A stretch of DNA of 11,645 nt from Candidatus Aenigmatarchaeota archaeon (GTDB taxonomy: Archaea > Aenigmatarchaeota > Aenigmatarchaeia > GW2011-AR5): NCBI GenBank assembly GCA_016202875.1, contig JACQNX010000072.1:1-11645 (forward strand), read 5' to 3'. This document shows, in pieces, positions 6,507 to 11,645 of this stretch; the stretch's first letter is position 1, and every line of letters starts with the position of its first letter. The notes under the pieces were generated by a model. The model saw only the letters and a program-made list of their open reading frames with translations, was not told the DNA's origin and made no database searches. The position numbers and the translations under genes were made by a program.

Positions 6507-8390
6507 ATGGCACCTGAAGAAGTGGCAATTCTGTTAAACGGCGAAGAGTTACCGACAAATGAAAAGGTGCGCTACCTTACTGTGGAAATTCTTTCACAGG
6601 AGGAGCGCGAGCGCATAAAAGAACTGCAGGAAAAGGTTGAAAAGCTGCTGGAATCAGGAGCTCTCCAGCCGGAAGTTGCATCGCGGCTTGACCTTGTTTT
6701 TGCCTCGCTGGAAAAAATAGCAGAGCGTGTGGATGAAATGAAAAGGCCCTATGACCTTGATCTGGTAATAGAGGATGTAAAGCACAAACTATCCGAAATG
6801 ACAAAAGAACTGGATATAGTTTCAAGCTATGTTTCAAAAAAACTGGACTCTTCATTACAGAGGTTTGATGCAAAAACCGATGCAGTCACAGACGCAGTCT
6901 CTTCTATTGCTTATGTTAAAAATGACATGCAGGCTGCATTTTCTGGCATGGAATCCTATGGGAAAATAATGGAAAACCGCCTTACCGCCCTCACTGACAA
7001 TCTCAGGAATTTTCTGACAGGTTTTGAGAGAAAGATTGACGATCTTGGCAGAGTTTCCGGATCACTGGAAGTTATGAAAGAAGAAGTCGGGATGAGCATA
7101 GGCGATGCAGCAAACAAGCTGGAGTCACAAATTGATGCATTTTCATCAGGTGTCTCTGATCTTTCATCTCTAAAAAAAGACTTTATTGCCCTCCAAGACA
7201 GCACAAAGGAGACAAACATCAAGCTCGCAATTCTCATTGATTCAGTTGAGCAGAAGGTCTTTGAGCTCACAGAACTGTTCAGCAACATTGAAAACATAGA
7301 AAAGGGCATTGCAGCGCAGACAAACTCCCTGAAAAATATAGCCAGTTTCATGAAAGAGTTCATAGAACGCGCAGAAGAGCGGTCCATAAAGCTGGATAAT
7401 ATGCTTGTTGATTTTGATGCATTCCGTGACAGGCTTAATGAAGAAGTCAAAAAGATTCTTGATCTAGTGGATGAAAGAACAGCGGGTATAGGTATTGCTG
7501 CCATGGAGCTCTCATCCCTGCGCTCGCAGCTGGACGCGAAATTTGAGGACCTTGATGCGATAAAAGACGAGATGTCCGAGGCTGTCTACAGCATAAACAA
7601 AAATGCGCCGCTAATGGAAAAAGCAGCAGCTGATATTCTTGACATTCATTCTCTTGTTTCTACAAGCGCTGAGAGGCTGGAAAGGTCTGCAGATGATCTC
7701 AGAAGCATGGCCCAGCAGTCTGAAGATTTCATTGCCACCCAAAAGTCTATTTCCAGCGAGTTGAAAACAGCTACCGATACAGCAGAACGAACGATGAAGG
7801 CGATGCAATCCGTGGAAAGCCAGCTGGACGGGACAGCGCGTGCCGTAGACAGGAAAACAGACGACATACTGAACGTGCTTTTGAGGAAAGTTAATGACCT
7901 GGAAAATATCAACACTGCTATTGAAAAGAATTCCGGAGGAATCCTTTCAGCAGCGAATAAGCTGGAAAATATTGTTGACAAGCTCGATGCACTGCCGCAG
8001 GTTAAGTCTATAAAACGCGGAAGAAAGCGCAAAAGAAAGAGTGTCACAGCTGTAGCAAAATCCAGAACCGCAGCTACGCTGAAAAAGCTACCGATGAAAA
8101 GGGCAAAGAGAAGGCGACGCAGAAAAACCAGAAGAGCGAAGAAGGCTGTTGCACTTGTAAAAAAGAGGCCTGCCAAAGCTCTCAAAAGACTTGAAGACGA
8201 GGCGCTGGACCTCCTCATATTTAACTCCCTGAAAAATGTCCGAATGACCATCGATTCTTTAGCAGAGGCCACGAACGTCAATGAGACGCGCCTGCGGAAG
8301 AGGCTGAAGACCCTCATCGCCGAGGACAAAATAAAGAAAGAGCGCCAGGGCCGCTATGTTTTCTATTCGTCTAATGTTGAGGTTGTGTAG
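6507..8390 (+). CDS. Long coiled-coil protein with basic linker and C-terminal winged helix
   Basis: No family name can be given, but the architecture of this 627-aa protein is clear. Residues 1-30 form a small ordered-looking head. About 31-495 is predicted helical, with heptad-like spacing of Leu/Ile/Val/Met and many Asp, Glu, Lys and Ser residues, typical of long coiled coils or stacked helical bundles. Residues 500-561 are extremely basic (GRKRKRKS, KRAKRRRRRKTRRAKKA), like histone H1 tails and other DNA- or RNA-binding linkers. Residues 562-622 form a winged helix: LDLLIFNSLKN starts helix 1, IDSLAEATNVNETRLRKRLKT is the helix-turn-helix, and IKKERQGRYVFY is the wing. There is no signal peptide or membrane segment. 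I infer a cytoplasmic nucleic-acid-associated protein, possibly chromosome-organising or regulatory. The stop codon abuts the IS605-type element. Confidence 0.8.
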   Translation: MAPEEVAILLNGEELPTNEKVRYLTVEILSQEERERIKELQEKVEKLLESGALQPEVASRLDLVFASLEKIAERVDEMKRPYDLDLVIEDVKHKLSEMTKELDIVSSYVSKKLDSSLQRFDAKTDAVTDAVSSIAYVKNDMQAAFSGMESYGKIMENRLTALTDNLRNFLTGFERKIDDLGRVSGSLEVMKEEVGMSIGDAANKLESQIDAFSSGVSDLSSLKKDFIALQDSTKETNIKLAILIDSVEQKVFELTELFSNIENIEKGIAAQTNSLKNIASFMKEFIERAEERSIKLDNMLVDFDAFRDRLNEEVKKILDLVDERTAGIGIAAMELSSLRSQLDAKFEDLDAIKDEMSEAVYSINKNAPLMEKAAADILDIHSLVSTSAERLERSADDLRSMAQQSEDFIATQKSISSELKTATDTAERTMKAMQSVESQLDGTARAVDRKTDDILNVLLRKVNDLENINTAIEKNSGGILSAANKLENIVDKLDALPQVKSIKRGRKRKRKSVTAVAKSRTAATLKKLPMKRAKRRRRRKTRRAKKAVALVKKRPAKALKRLEDEALDLLIFNSLKNVRMTIDSLAEATNVNETRLRKRLKTLIAEDKIKKERQGRYVFYSSNVEVV

Positions 8391-8398
8391 GTCAACTA

Positions 8399-8418
8399 CC
8401 ATCTAACAAGTTAAGTGG
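8399..8418 (-). repeat. Right-end hairpin of the IS605-type element
   Basis: CCAT pairs with GTGG (one G-T wobble) and TAA with TTA, with one C/A mismatch between the two helices and loop CAAG. It overlaps the last tnpB codons and the stop codon. In this family the right end is recognised by TnpA and also forms the 3' scaffold of the TnpB guide RNA (omegaRNA). The guide would then be the flanking bases from 8390 downward on the minus strand. Confidence 0.55.
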
Positions 8419-9545
8419 CTTGTAACTATGCTCTGTTGCAATTGTGCTTTCGCGCCAGCAACATCATCACACGAAACGTCTGGGCTGTTGACAGAAGCCC
8501 TACCAAGCAAGGCATTGCCGAGCATGGCGATGTTCCTTGACGCATTGAGGTCTGCATCAAGATTCAATCCGCATTTGGAGCAGGAGAAAAAATTTCCATG
8601 TCTGAAAGACTTTTGAGTTGTGGCGCAGACAGAACAGGTCTGGCTTGTGTAGGCAGGATTCACGAAAGTAATTTGTTTTCCGATTTCTTTAGCTTTATAC
8701 TCAACAAAAGTCTGGAGTTTCCTGAAAGACCAGCTTCCGAGCTTCTTGTTGAATTTCCTGCCGAATTTTCTATTCTTCCTGACAGAGAGCTTTTCAAAGA
8801 CAAATGTGTTGTATCTGCTGTTTACAATTGCCTTACTTATCTGGTGGTTGACATCAGCAACGAAACGGTTTTCTCTTCCGCTTATTTTCCTAAGCAATCT
8901 TTTAGCTGAACGAGTGCCTCTTTGCTGGAGTTTCTCTCGCAGATAGAAAAACTCTCCTTTTCTCCCTTTCAAATGTTTGGAAGCGTAAAAAGTATTGTCG
9001 GAACAAACGGCAATTTTGTTAATGCCACAGTCAATACCGAGTGTCCTGACTTTTTTATATTTGAATTGTTTATCTTCAAGTTCAACAACAAGCTTAACCA
9101 AAAAAAATCCATTTCTTTGAACAAGAACCATGCCTTTAACAATTCCTTTGGTGTATTTCTTGAAATGGTTTGGAACATCAACACGAAACTTTTTTCTGCC
9201 TTCTATTGTGCTGACGCTGATAATGCCATCTTTGAGCTTGGGCGTGTAGGTTCTTGCATTGTATCTGATGGAACCATTAAGTCTTTTGACAGGCTTCCTT
9301 TTTTCAAATCCACTTCTCTTGAGAATATCACTTGCTTGGTCTCTTGCACATTGGACGAGAGAACTTTGAAGAGAAGGATAAGCTTTGCGAAGAAGCCTAT
9401 AAGAATTTTCATGCAATTCGTTTTTGTTAAAGGTCTTCATTTCCCAGCCGATATCAATACAATCCTGAACAGCCCTGTTATAGATTTGCATAGTTTTCTT
9501 GAGACTTTCTTCGCAAGGAATTTTGAGGCTGATAGTTCTTTGCAT
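8403..9545 (-). CDS. tnpB: TnpB RNA-guided endonuclease of the IS605-type element
   Basis: This full-length TnpB (380 aa) is an ancestor-type relative of Cas12 that cuts DNA under the direction of an RNA made from the element's right end, helping the element persist. The RuvC-like site is complete: D172 in LGIDCGINKIAV, E251 in FVFEKLSVRKN, and the third acid in LDADLNASRNIAM (D330/D332). A four-cysteine zinc ribbon lies between the second and third motifs: C304 and C307 in TCSVC, C322 and C325 in CSKC. The N-terminal 165 residues are basic and contain the usual beta/helical wedge region. The C-terminal tail overlaps the right-end hairpin. The start ATG at 9545 is about 27 bp from a symmetrical TATA box shared with tnpA. 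No frameshift or lost catalytic residue is seen. Confidence 0.95.
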   Translation of the reverse strand: MQRTISLKIPCEESLKKTMQIYNRAVQDCIDIGWEMKTFNKNELHENSYRLLRKAYPSLQSSLVQCARDQASDILKRSGFEKRKPVKRLNGSIRYNARTYTPKLKDGIISVSTIEGRKKFRVDVPNHFKKYTKGIVKGMVLVQRNGFFLVKLVVELEDKQFKYKKVRTLGIDCGINKIAVCSDNTFYASKHLKGRKGEFFYLREKLQQRGTRSAKRLLRKISGRENRFVADVNHQISKAIVNSRYNTFVFEKLSVRKNRKFGRKFNKKLGSWSFRKLQTFVEYKAKEIGKQITFVNPAYTSQTCSVCATTQKSFRHGNFFSCSKCGLNLDADLNASRNIAMLGNALLGRASVNSPDVSCDDVAGAKAQLQQSIVTSHLTC

Positions 9546-9569
9546 ATTACTTCATTAGAAGTCAGATTA

Positions 9570-9575
9570 TTTAAA
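9570..9575. promoter_or_regulatory. Shared symmetrical TATA box between tnpA and tnpB
   Basis: The palindromic TTTAAA is centred about 25 bp from the tnpA start (9597) and about 27 bp from the tnpB start (9545). The 51-bp gap therefore seems to drive both leaderless transcripts from one box or two overlapping boxes. A second AT tract (9584-9593) is too close to tnpA for a TATA role in that direction. Confidence 0.5.
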
Positions 9576-9596
9576 CCTATTGGTATATATAATAGT

Positions 9597-10016
9597 ATGC
9601 AAAAATTGAGTTCAGCAACATACGAAATCAATTATCATATTGTGTGGTGCACAAAATACAGAAAGCCATACCTAAAAAACATTGAGAAAGGCGTGAAAGA
9701 TATTCTTGAAACGATTTGCCAGACAAAAGGCTGGATAATCAAGGAGCTTCGTGTCATGCCAGAGCATATACATTTGTTTATTTCGACCCCTCCTTACGAA
9801 TCACCTACAGGAATAGTCAAAGTCCTCAAAGGCACGTCAGCGATACGGATATTCAAACAATACCCAGAAGCGAGAAAACAGTTTAGAAAAGGTCATATTT
9901 GGAGTCCGAGCTACTACGTTGGCACGGCAGGTCATGTATCTGCGGAAATTATCGAGAGGTACATTCAGGGACAAAGCCTCAATTCCTCCTCCCAACGAGT
10001 TAGGAGGTCTCCTTGA
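9597..10016 (+). CDS. tnpA: TnpA, HUH-type Y1 transposase of the IS605-type element
   Basis: This 139-aa protein is the single-strand DNA transposase that cuts and joins the element's ends through a covalent phosphotyrosine. Its signatures are YHIVWCTKYRKPYL (13-26) at the start of the fold, the HUH motif in VMPEHIHLFIS (H57, H59), and SPSYYVGTAGHVSAEIIERY (103-122). The catalytic tyrosine is most likely Y122 in RYIQGQ, with Q126 at the +4 position seen in this family. Length is normal. I chose ATG 9597 because the frame upstream of it, although open for 675 bases, is only the complement of tnpB and contains no transposase features. The last 13 residues (SLNSSSQRVRRSP) are encoded by the left-end hairpin. 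Confidence 0.93.
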   Translation: MQKLSSATYEINYHIVWCTKYRKPYLKNIEKGVKDILETICQTKGWIIKELRVMPEHIHLFISTPPYESPTGIVKVLKGTSAIRIFKQYPEARKQFRKGHIWSPSYYVGTAGHVSAEIIERYIQGQSLNSSSQRVRRSP

Positions 10017-10019
10017 GGC
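9976..10019 (+). repeat. Left-end two-tier hairpin of the IS605-type element
   Basis: The outer stem pairs GCCTCAA (9976-9982) with TTGAGGC (10013-10019). The inner stem pairs CCTCCT (9985-9990) with AGGAGG (10002-10007), with AAC/GTT able to pair inside the loop. It overlaps the tnpA 3' end. The same layout with different arm sequences occurs at 599-642. It is the probable TnpA recognition hairpin of the left end. Confidence 0.6.
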
Positions 10020-10026
10020 AATATTT

Positions 10027-10377
10027 ATGAATATTCCAGAAAACAGCGAGTTATCTGCGACGCGAAAAATTCAGGGCTATTCGTTTGATGATATAGTATC
10101 GGCTTTAGAAAAGAATGATATATCGTATTCTATAGAATCAGAACCAAGAATCGCCAGAGGATTTTTCAAAGCCTCTGATATCAGATTTGACTCATTGCAT
10201 GATATTCGGCAATTGCGAAGATTGGCAAAGCCTCGATTCTCTCACATTCATGCAGATTACTATTATGCGTATTATGAATTACCTTCAACGTTAGGGTGGC
10301 TTCAAGTTCCTGGTAGAGTCGTTTTAACTTTCCACGACGGTAAACTAGTTGAACAAGTAAGAGTTTACTATAGATGA
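10027..10377 (+). CDS. Hypothetical protein, 116 aa
   Basis: I do not recognise this protein. The N-terminal half has YSFDDIVSALEKNDISYSIES (18-38), a helix then strand. The middle is basic (RQLRRLAKPR, 61-70), and a tyrosine-rich HADYYYAYYEL (75-85) precedes a likely beta hairpin VVLTFHDGKLVEQVRVYYR (98-116). There is no signal peptide. I start it at ATG 10027 because the frame further upstream lies inside the IS element and overlaps tnpA. A GAGG (10015-10018) belonging to the element's left end sits 8 nt before the ATG and could serve as a ribosome binding site. No TATA box is visible at the right distance. It probably followed the coiled-coil gene directly before the IS inserted. Its stop is adjacent to the stop of the converging 151-aa gene. 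Confidence 0.65.
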   Translation: MNIPENSELSATRKIQGYSFDDIVSALEKNDISYSIESEPRIARGFFKASDIRFDSLHDIRQLRRLAKPRFSHIHADYYYAYYELPSTLGWLQVPGRVVLTFHDGKLVEQVRVYYR

Positions 10378-10833
10378 TCAAAGCCTCTTCATCAGACTGA
10401 CTGTTTCTTCTCGCAGGACCTTTCCTGTGCCAGCATCAATGTCAAAGCTCGTTGCTGTGATATCAGCAGCTACAACGGTTATTGTCCACACTACACGCTC
10501 TGTTGTGTGCAAAGAGATGAGGATGTTAATAATCTTCTTGTCGAAGTTTTTCAGTGCAGTGTCTATGGCTTCTGTGACTTTGACTTTCATCCCACTTGTT
10601 ACGAGCTCTTTCATCTCCTTTTGGGCAGGCATTTCCTCGCCCAGCGTGACAAATTTCTCGTTCACAAAACAGTCCCGCGTCTTTTTCGTTTCAGGGTTAT
10701 AAAAGAGCAGTGTCCAGTCTGAAATGTCTTTCCCTTCTTCAGTAATAGAAAAAATAGAAGCAAGAAAATAACCATCCAGTCCCATGACTTTGATGTCATT
10801 CATGGCCTTCTGGACCGCGTCTTTCAGTTGCAT
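10378..10833 (-). CDS. Hypothetical protein with PepSY-like repeats, 151 aa
   Basis: Two segments resemble PepSY-type strands: WTLLFYNPETKKTRDCFV (40-57) and WTITVVAADITATSFDIDAG (116-135), the latter continuing into TGKVLREETVSLM. The pattern W-x-hydrophobic strand, then a D-x-x-T-G-K/E-V turn and another strand, is what PepSY domains show. Those domains are often inhibitory or structural, commonly secreted or membrane-linked. Here there is no signal peptide or membrane helix, so the protein should be cytoplasmic. The middle part (70-105) is helical and lysine-rich. It starts 4 nt after the stop of the 75-aa gene and is almost certainly co-transcribed with it. The family call is tentative. 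Confidence 0.65.
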   Translation of the reverse strand: MQLKDAVQKAMNDIKVMGLDGYFLASIFSITEEGKDISDWTLLFYNPETKKTRDCFVNEKFVTLGEEMPAQKEMKELVTSGMKVKVTEAIDTALKNFDKKIINILISLHTTERVVWTITVVAADITATSFDIDAGTGKVLREETVSLMKRL

Positions 10834-10837
10834 CAGG

Positions 10838-11065
10838 CTACACTTCTTTCAGCGTTTTTGCAACAAAATCTATGACGTTCTGGTCCAGCGGGACGGTAAA
10901 AGACTTCCTGTATTTCTTGTCGCCGCTCTGCGCATAAAAGCCGCGGCTTATAGAAATAAATTCGTTCTCTCCGTTCTCTACGATCGCTTTCTTCCTAGCA
11001 ACCTCGATAAACTGGCTGTTGCCGAATTTTACCTCTTCTGCCTTTATTGTTTCAAATTGTACCAT
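10838..11065 (-). CDS. Small conserved-looking protein, 75 aa
   Basis: The sequence alternates short strands, KFGNSQFIEVARKKAIV (13-29) and EFISISRGFYA (35-45), then a lysine-rich turn KKYRKSFTVP (50-59) and a C-terminal helix NVIDFVAKTLKEV (63-75). This four-strand plus helix order with basic turns recalls PC4/Whirly-type single-strand DNA binders, but I see no diagnostic signature and offer it only as a hypothesis. It is the first gene of a two-gene unit with the 151-aa PepSY-like gene. Unlike most genes here it has a strong Shine-Dalgarno sequence (11073-11078) 7 nt before its ATG, suggesting a leadered mRNA and high translation. Confidence 0.7.
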   Translation of the reverse strand: MVQFETIKAEEVKFGNSQFIEVARKKAIVENGENEFISISRGFYAQSGDKKYRKSFTVPLDQNVIDFVAKTLKEV

Positions 11066-11072
11066 GTTTTAA

Positions 11073-11078
11073 CCTCCT
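11073..11078 (-). promoter_or_regulatory. Strong ribosome binding site of the 75-aa gene
   Basis: AGGAGG on the minus strand, followed by TTAAAAC and then ATG at 11065, is an optimal Shine-Dalgarno arrangement. It confirms the start. It is the only clear case in a window dominated by leaderless-type spacing. AT-rich stretches at about 11087-11107 may hold the promoter. Confidence 0.75.
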
Positions 11079-11128
11079 AGTCGTATAGGCTTAATGTTAA
11101 TATGATCGGTAACTTTTTAAGCGGATTT

Positions 11129-11533
11129 TTACTCTTTGTCAGGCATAGGAAAATCAGTGGCTTTCTTTATGAGTTGTGTAGCTAATGCTAAATCTGAATA
11201 CATTGTCTGATCGCGGTCACACATGTGGAAAAAATTCGCTATGCCGATAATTACCTCTTCAGGTACTCGTTCTTCCTTGGCAACTTGAATTGTACTGTTA
11301 CACGACTGACAGACTTCTTGAAGAACATGTCTCATATCTGCAATTCCATCTGAAGCAGCCTGAGCATTTCCTTTTTCCAGATATCCATGTATTTCTGGCA
11401 TTATACTATCTCTGAGGGTTTCGTAGGCGTTGACTTTGTTCCTAAAAGCTGCTGAAACATCTAGAAATCTCTGTGTAAAATCACTTTCGTACGCAGTTTG
11501 CGTCTCTTTATTTCTTCTCCAAAAATAATTCAT
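11129..11533 (-). CDS. Hypothetical helical protein, 134 aa, with CxxC
   Basis: I do not recognise this protein. It is helical by composition, from an aromatic and basic start (MNYFWRRNKETQ) through long amphipathic stretches (15-55, 60-85, 90-125). Three cysteines occur: C75 and C78 as CQSC, and C105 in HMCDRD together with H103. They could bind a metal, though a full four-ligand set is not obvious. There is no signal peptide or membrane segment. The start lies 2 nt after the stop of an upstream minus-strand gene, so the two may form an operon, but a TATA-like TTAAAAG (11555-11561) about 25 bp upstream could also drive it. A perfect 12-bp palindrome, ATGTTTAAACAT (11532-11543), spans the start codon. 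Confidence 0.65.
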   Translation of the reverse strand: MNYFWRRNKETQTAYESDFTQRFLDVSAAFRNKVNAYETLRDSIMPEIHGYLEKGNAQAASDGIADMRHVLQEVCQSCNSTIQVAKEERVPEEVIIGIANFFHMCDRDQTMYSDLALATQLIKKATDFPMPDKE

Positions 11534-11543
11534 GTTTAAACAT
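11532..11543. repeat. Perfect 12-bp palindrome over a stop/start junction
   Basis: ATGTTTAAACAT contains both the stop codon of the upstream partial gene and part of the ATG of the 134-aa gene on the minus strand. It could be an operator or chance; AT-rich palindromes of this size are not rare. Confidence 0.35.
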
Positions 11544-11645
11544 TTTGCAAAACTCTTTTAAGCTTTCTCTGCATGGATAACCTCAGCAAAACTTCATCAA
11601 GTTCTGCTGCTTGAGAAGAACGCTCTGCTTCCTGTATCTCCAGAA
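11536..11645 (-). CDS. C-terminal fragment of a gene entering from the right edge
   Basis: Reading the minus strand from the right edge gives 35 in-frame codons ending in TAA at 11536-11538. The peptide begins LEIQEAERSSQAAELDEVLL and ends QRKLKRVLQNV. Its composition is that of a charged amphipathic helix or the end of a coiled coil. The 2-nt gap to the following ATG is typical of an operon and supports it being coding. It is too short to identify. Confidence 0.5.
   Translation of the reverse strand, partial: LEIQEAERSSQAAELDEVLLRLSMQRKLKRVLQNV
11555..11562 (-). promoter_or_regulatory. Possible TATA box of the 134-aa helical gene
   Basis: The minus strand reads CTTAAAAG, about 25 bp before the ATG at 11533. 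It lies inside the 3' end of the upstream partial gene, so it would be an internal promoter. Confidence 0.35.

Larger units (their letters stand above)
8391..10019. mobile_element. Complete IS605-type insertion element (tnpB and tnpA divergent)
   Basis: The element carries minus-strand tnpB and plus-strand tnpA, facing apart from a shared promoter region. The right end, beside tnpB, reads on the minus strand ACAAGCC, a hairpin (8399-8418), then GTAGTTGAC ending at 8391; this kind of hairpin plus GTAGTTGAC end is typical of archaeal IS200/IS605 elements as I recall them. The left end, beside tnpA, is the two-tier hairpin 9976-10019. Both genes look intact. The family moves as single-stranded DNA through a HUH transposase and leaves no target duplication, so the left boundary is approximate: it could extend up to about 15 bp right of 10019. 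Confidence 0.85.

Noticed and set aside
7646..8329. 227-codon minus-strand open frame inside the coiled-coil gene
   Set aside because: It is Ser/Leu/Phe-rich with low complexity, as expected from the complement of Glu/Lys/Ala-rich coiled-coil codons, and it lacks a promoter or motif.
8922..9596. N-terminal extension of tnpA, open for 675 bases
   Set aside because: It is the complement of the tnpB 5' half. The transposase fold begins at 9597, where a TATA box is correctly spaced, and the full length would be far outside the TnpA range.
9919..10026. Upstream 36-codon extension of the 116-aa gene
   Set aside because: It overlaps tnpA and the left-end hairpin in another frame. The ATG at 10027 just outside the element is the better start.
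1..11645. Search for CRISPR arrays, tRNA, rRNA or replication origin repeats
   Set aside because: No regularly spaced repeats, cloverleaf-like folds or clustered origin boxes were seen. The only repeated elements are the IS-type hairpins and the operator pair.

Overview
The window looks like a compact archaeal chromosome segment. The evidence is a deoxyhypusine synthase gene (the eIF5A modification enzyme of archaea and eukaryotes), an archaeal-style ArgRS, a small PadR regulator, and TATA-like boxes about 25 bp upstream of most start codons, a spacing that implies leaderless mRNAs. Genes are small and tightly packed, with many short orphan proteins. A DPANN-type archaeon is plausible, but the sequence alone does not prove the lineage.

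Layout from left to right. (1) 1-642: the 5' part of a tnpB gene (minus strand, running off the left edge), preceded by a two-tier hairpin that I read as the left end of a tnpB-only IS200/IS605-type element. (2) 698-1668: a flavin reductase-like gene (minus) divergent from a PadR regulator gene (plus), with two near-identical operator-like repeats between them. (3) 1671-3521: a minus-strand pair, deoxyhypusine synthase followed by a 280-aa orphan. (4) 3522-3757: an intergenic region with several small inverted repeats. (5) 3758-5857: a 134-aa orphan and argS (plus). (6) 5860-6369: a small class I methyltransferase (minus). (7) 6507-8390: a 627-aa protein with a long predicted coiled coil, a very basic linker and a C-terminal winged helix (plus).

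(8) 8391-10019: a complete IS605-type element with divergent tnpB (minus) and tnpA (plus). A symmetrical TTTAAA box lies between them, and a terminal hairpin overlaps the 3' end of each gene. The element sits immediately after the stop codon of the coiled-coil gene and about 7 bp before the start of the next plus-strand gene, so it has probably split a two-gene unit. (9) 10027-10377: a 116-aa orphan (plus). (10) 10378-11065: a two-gene minus unit (75-aa conserved-looking small protein, then a 151-aa PepSY-like protein) with the only textbook Shine-Dalgarno I saw. (11) 11129-11645: a 134-aa helical orphan and, 2 nt upstream of it, the C-terminal end of another minus-strand gene that enters from the right edge.

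There is no CRISPR array, tRNA or rRNA gene. Points most worth following up are the coiled-coil/basic/winged-helix protein, the PadR operator pair, the two IS605-type elements with analogous left-end folds, and the likely interruption of the coiled-coil gene's operon.
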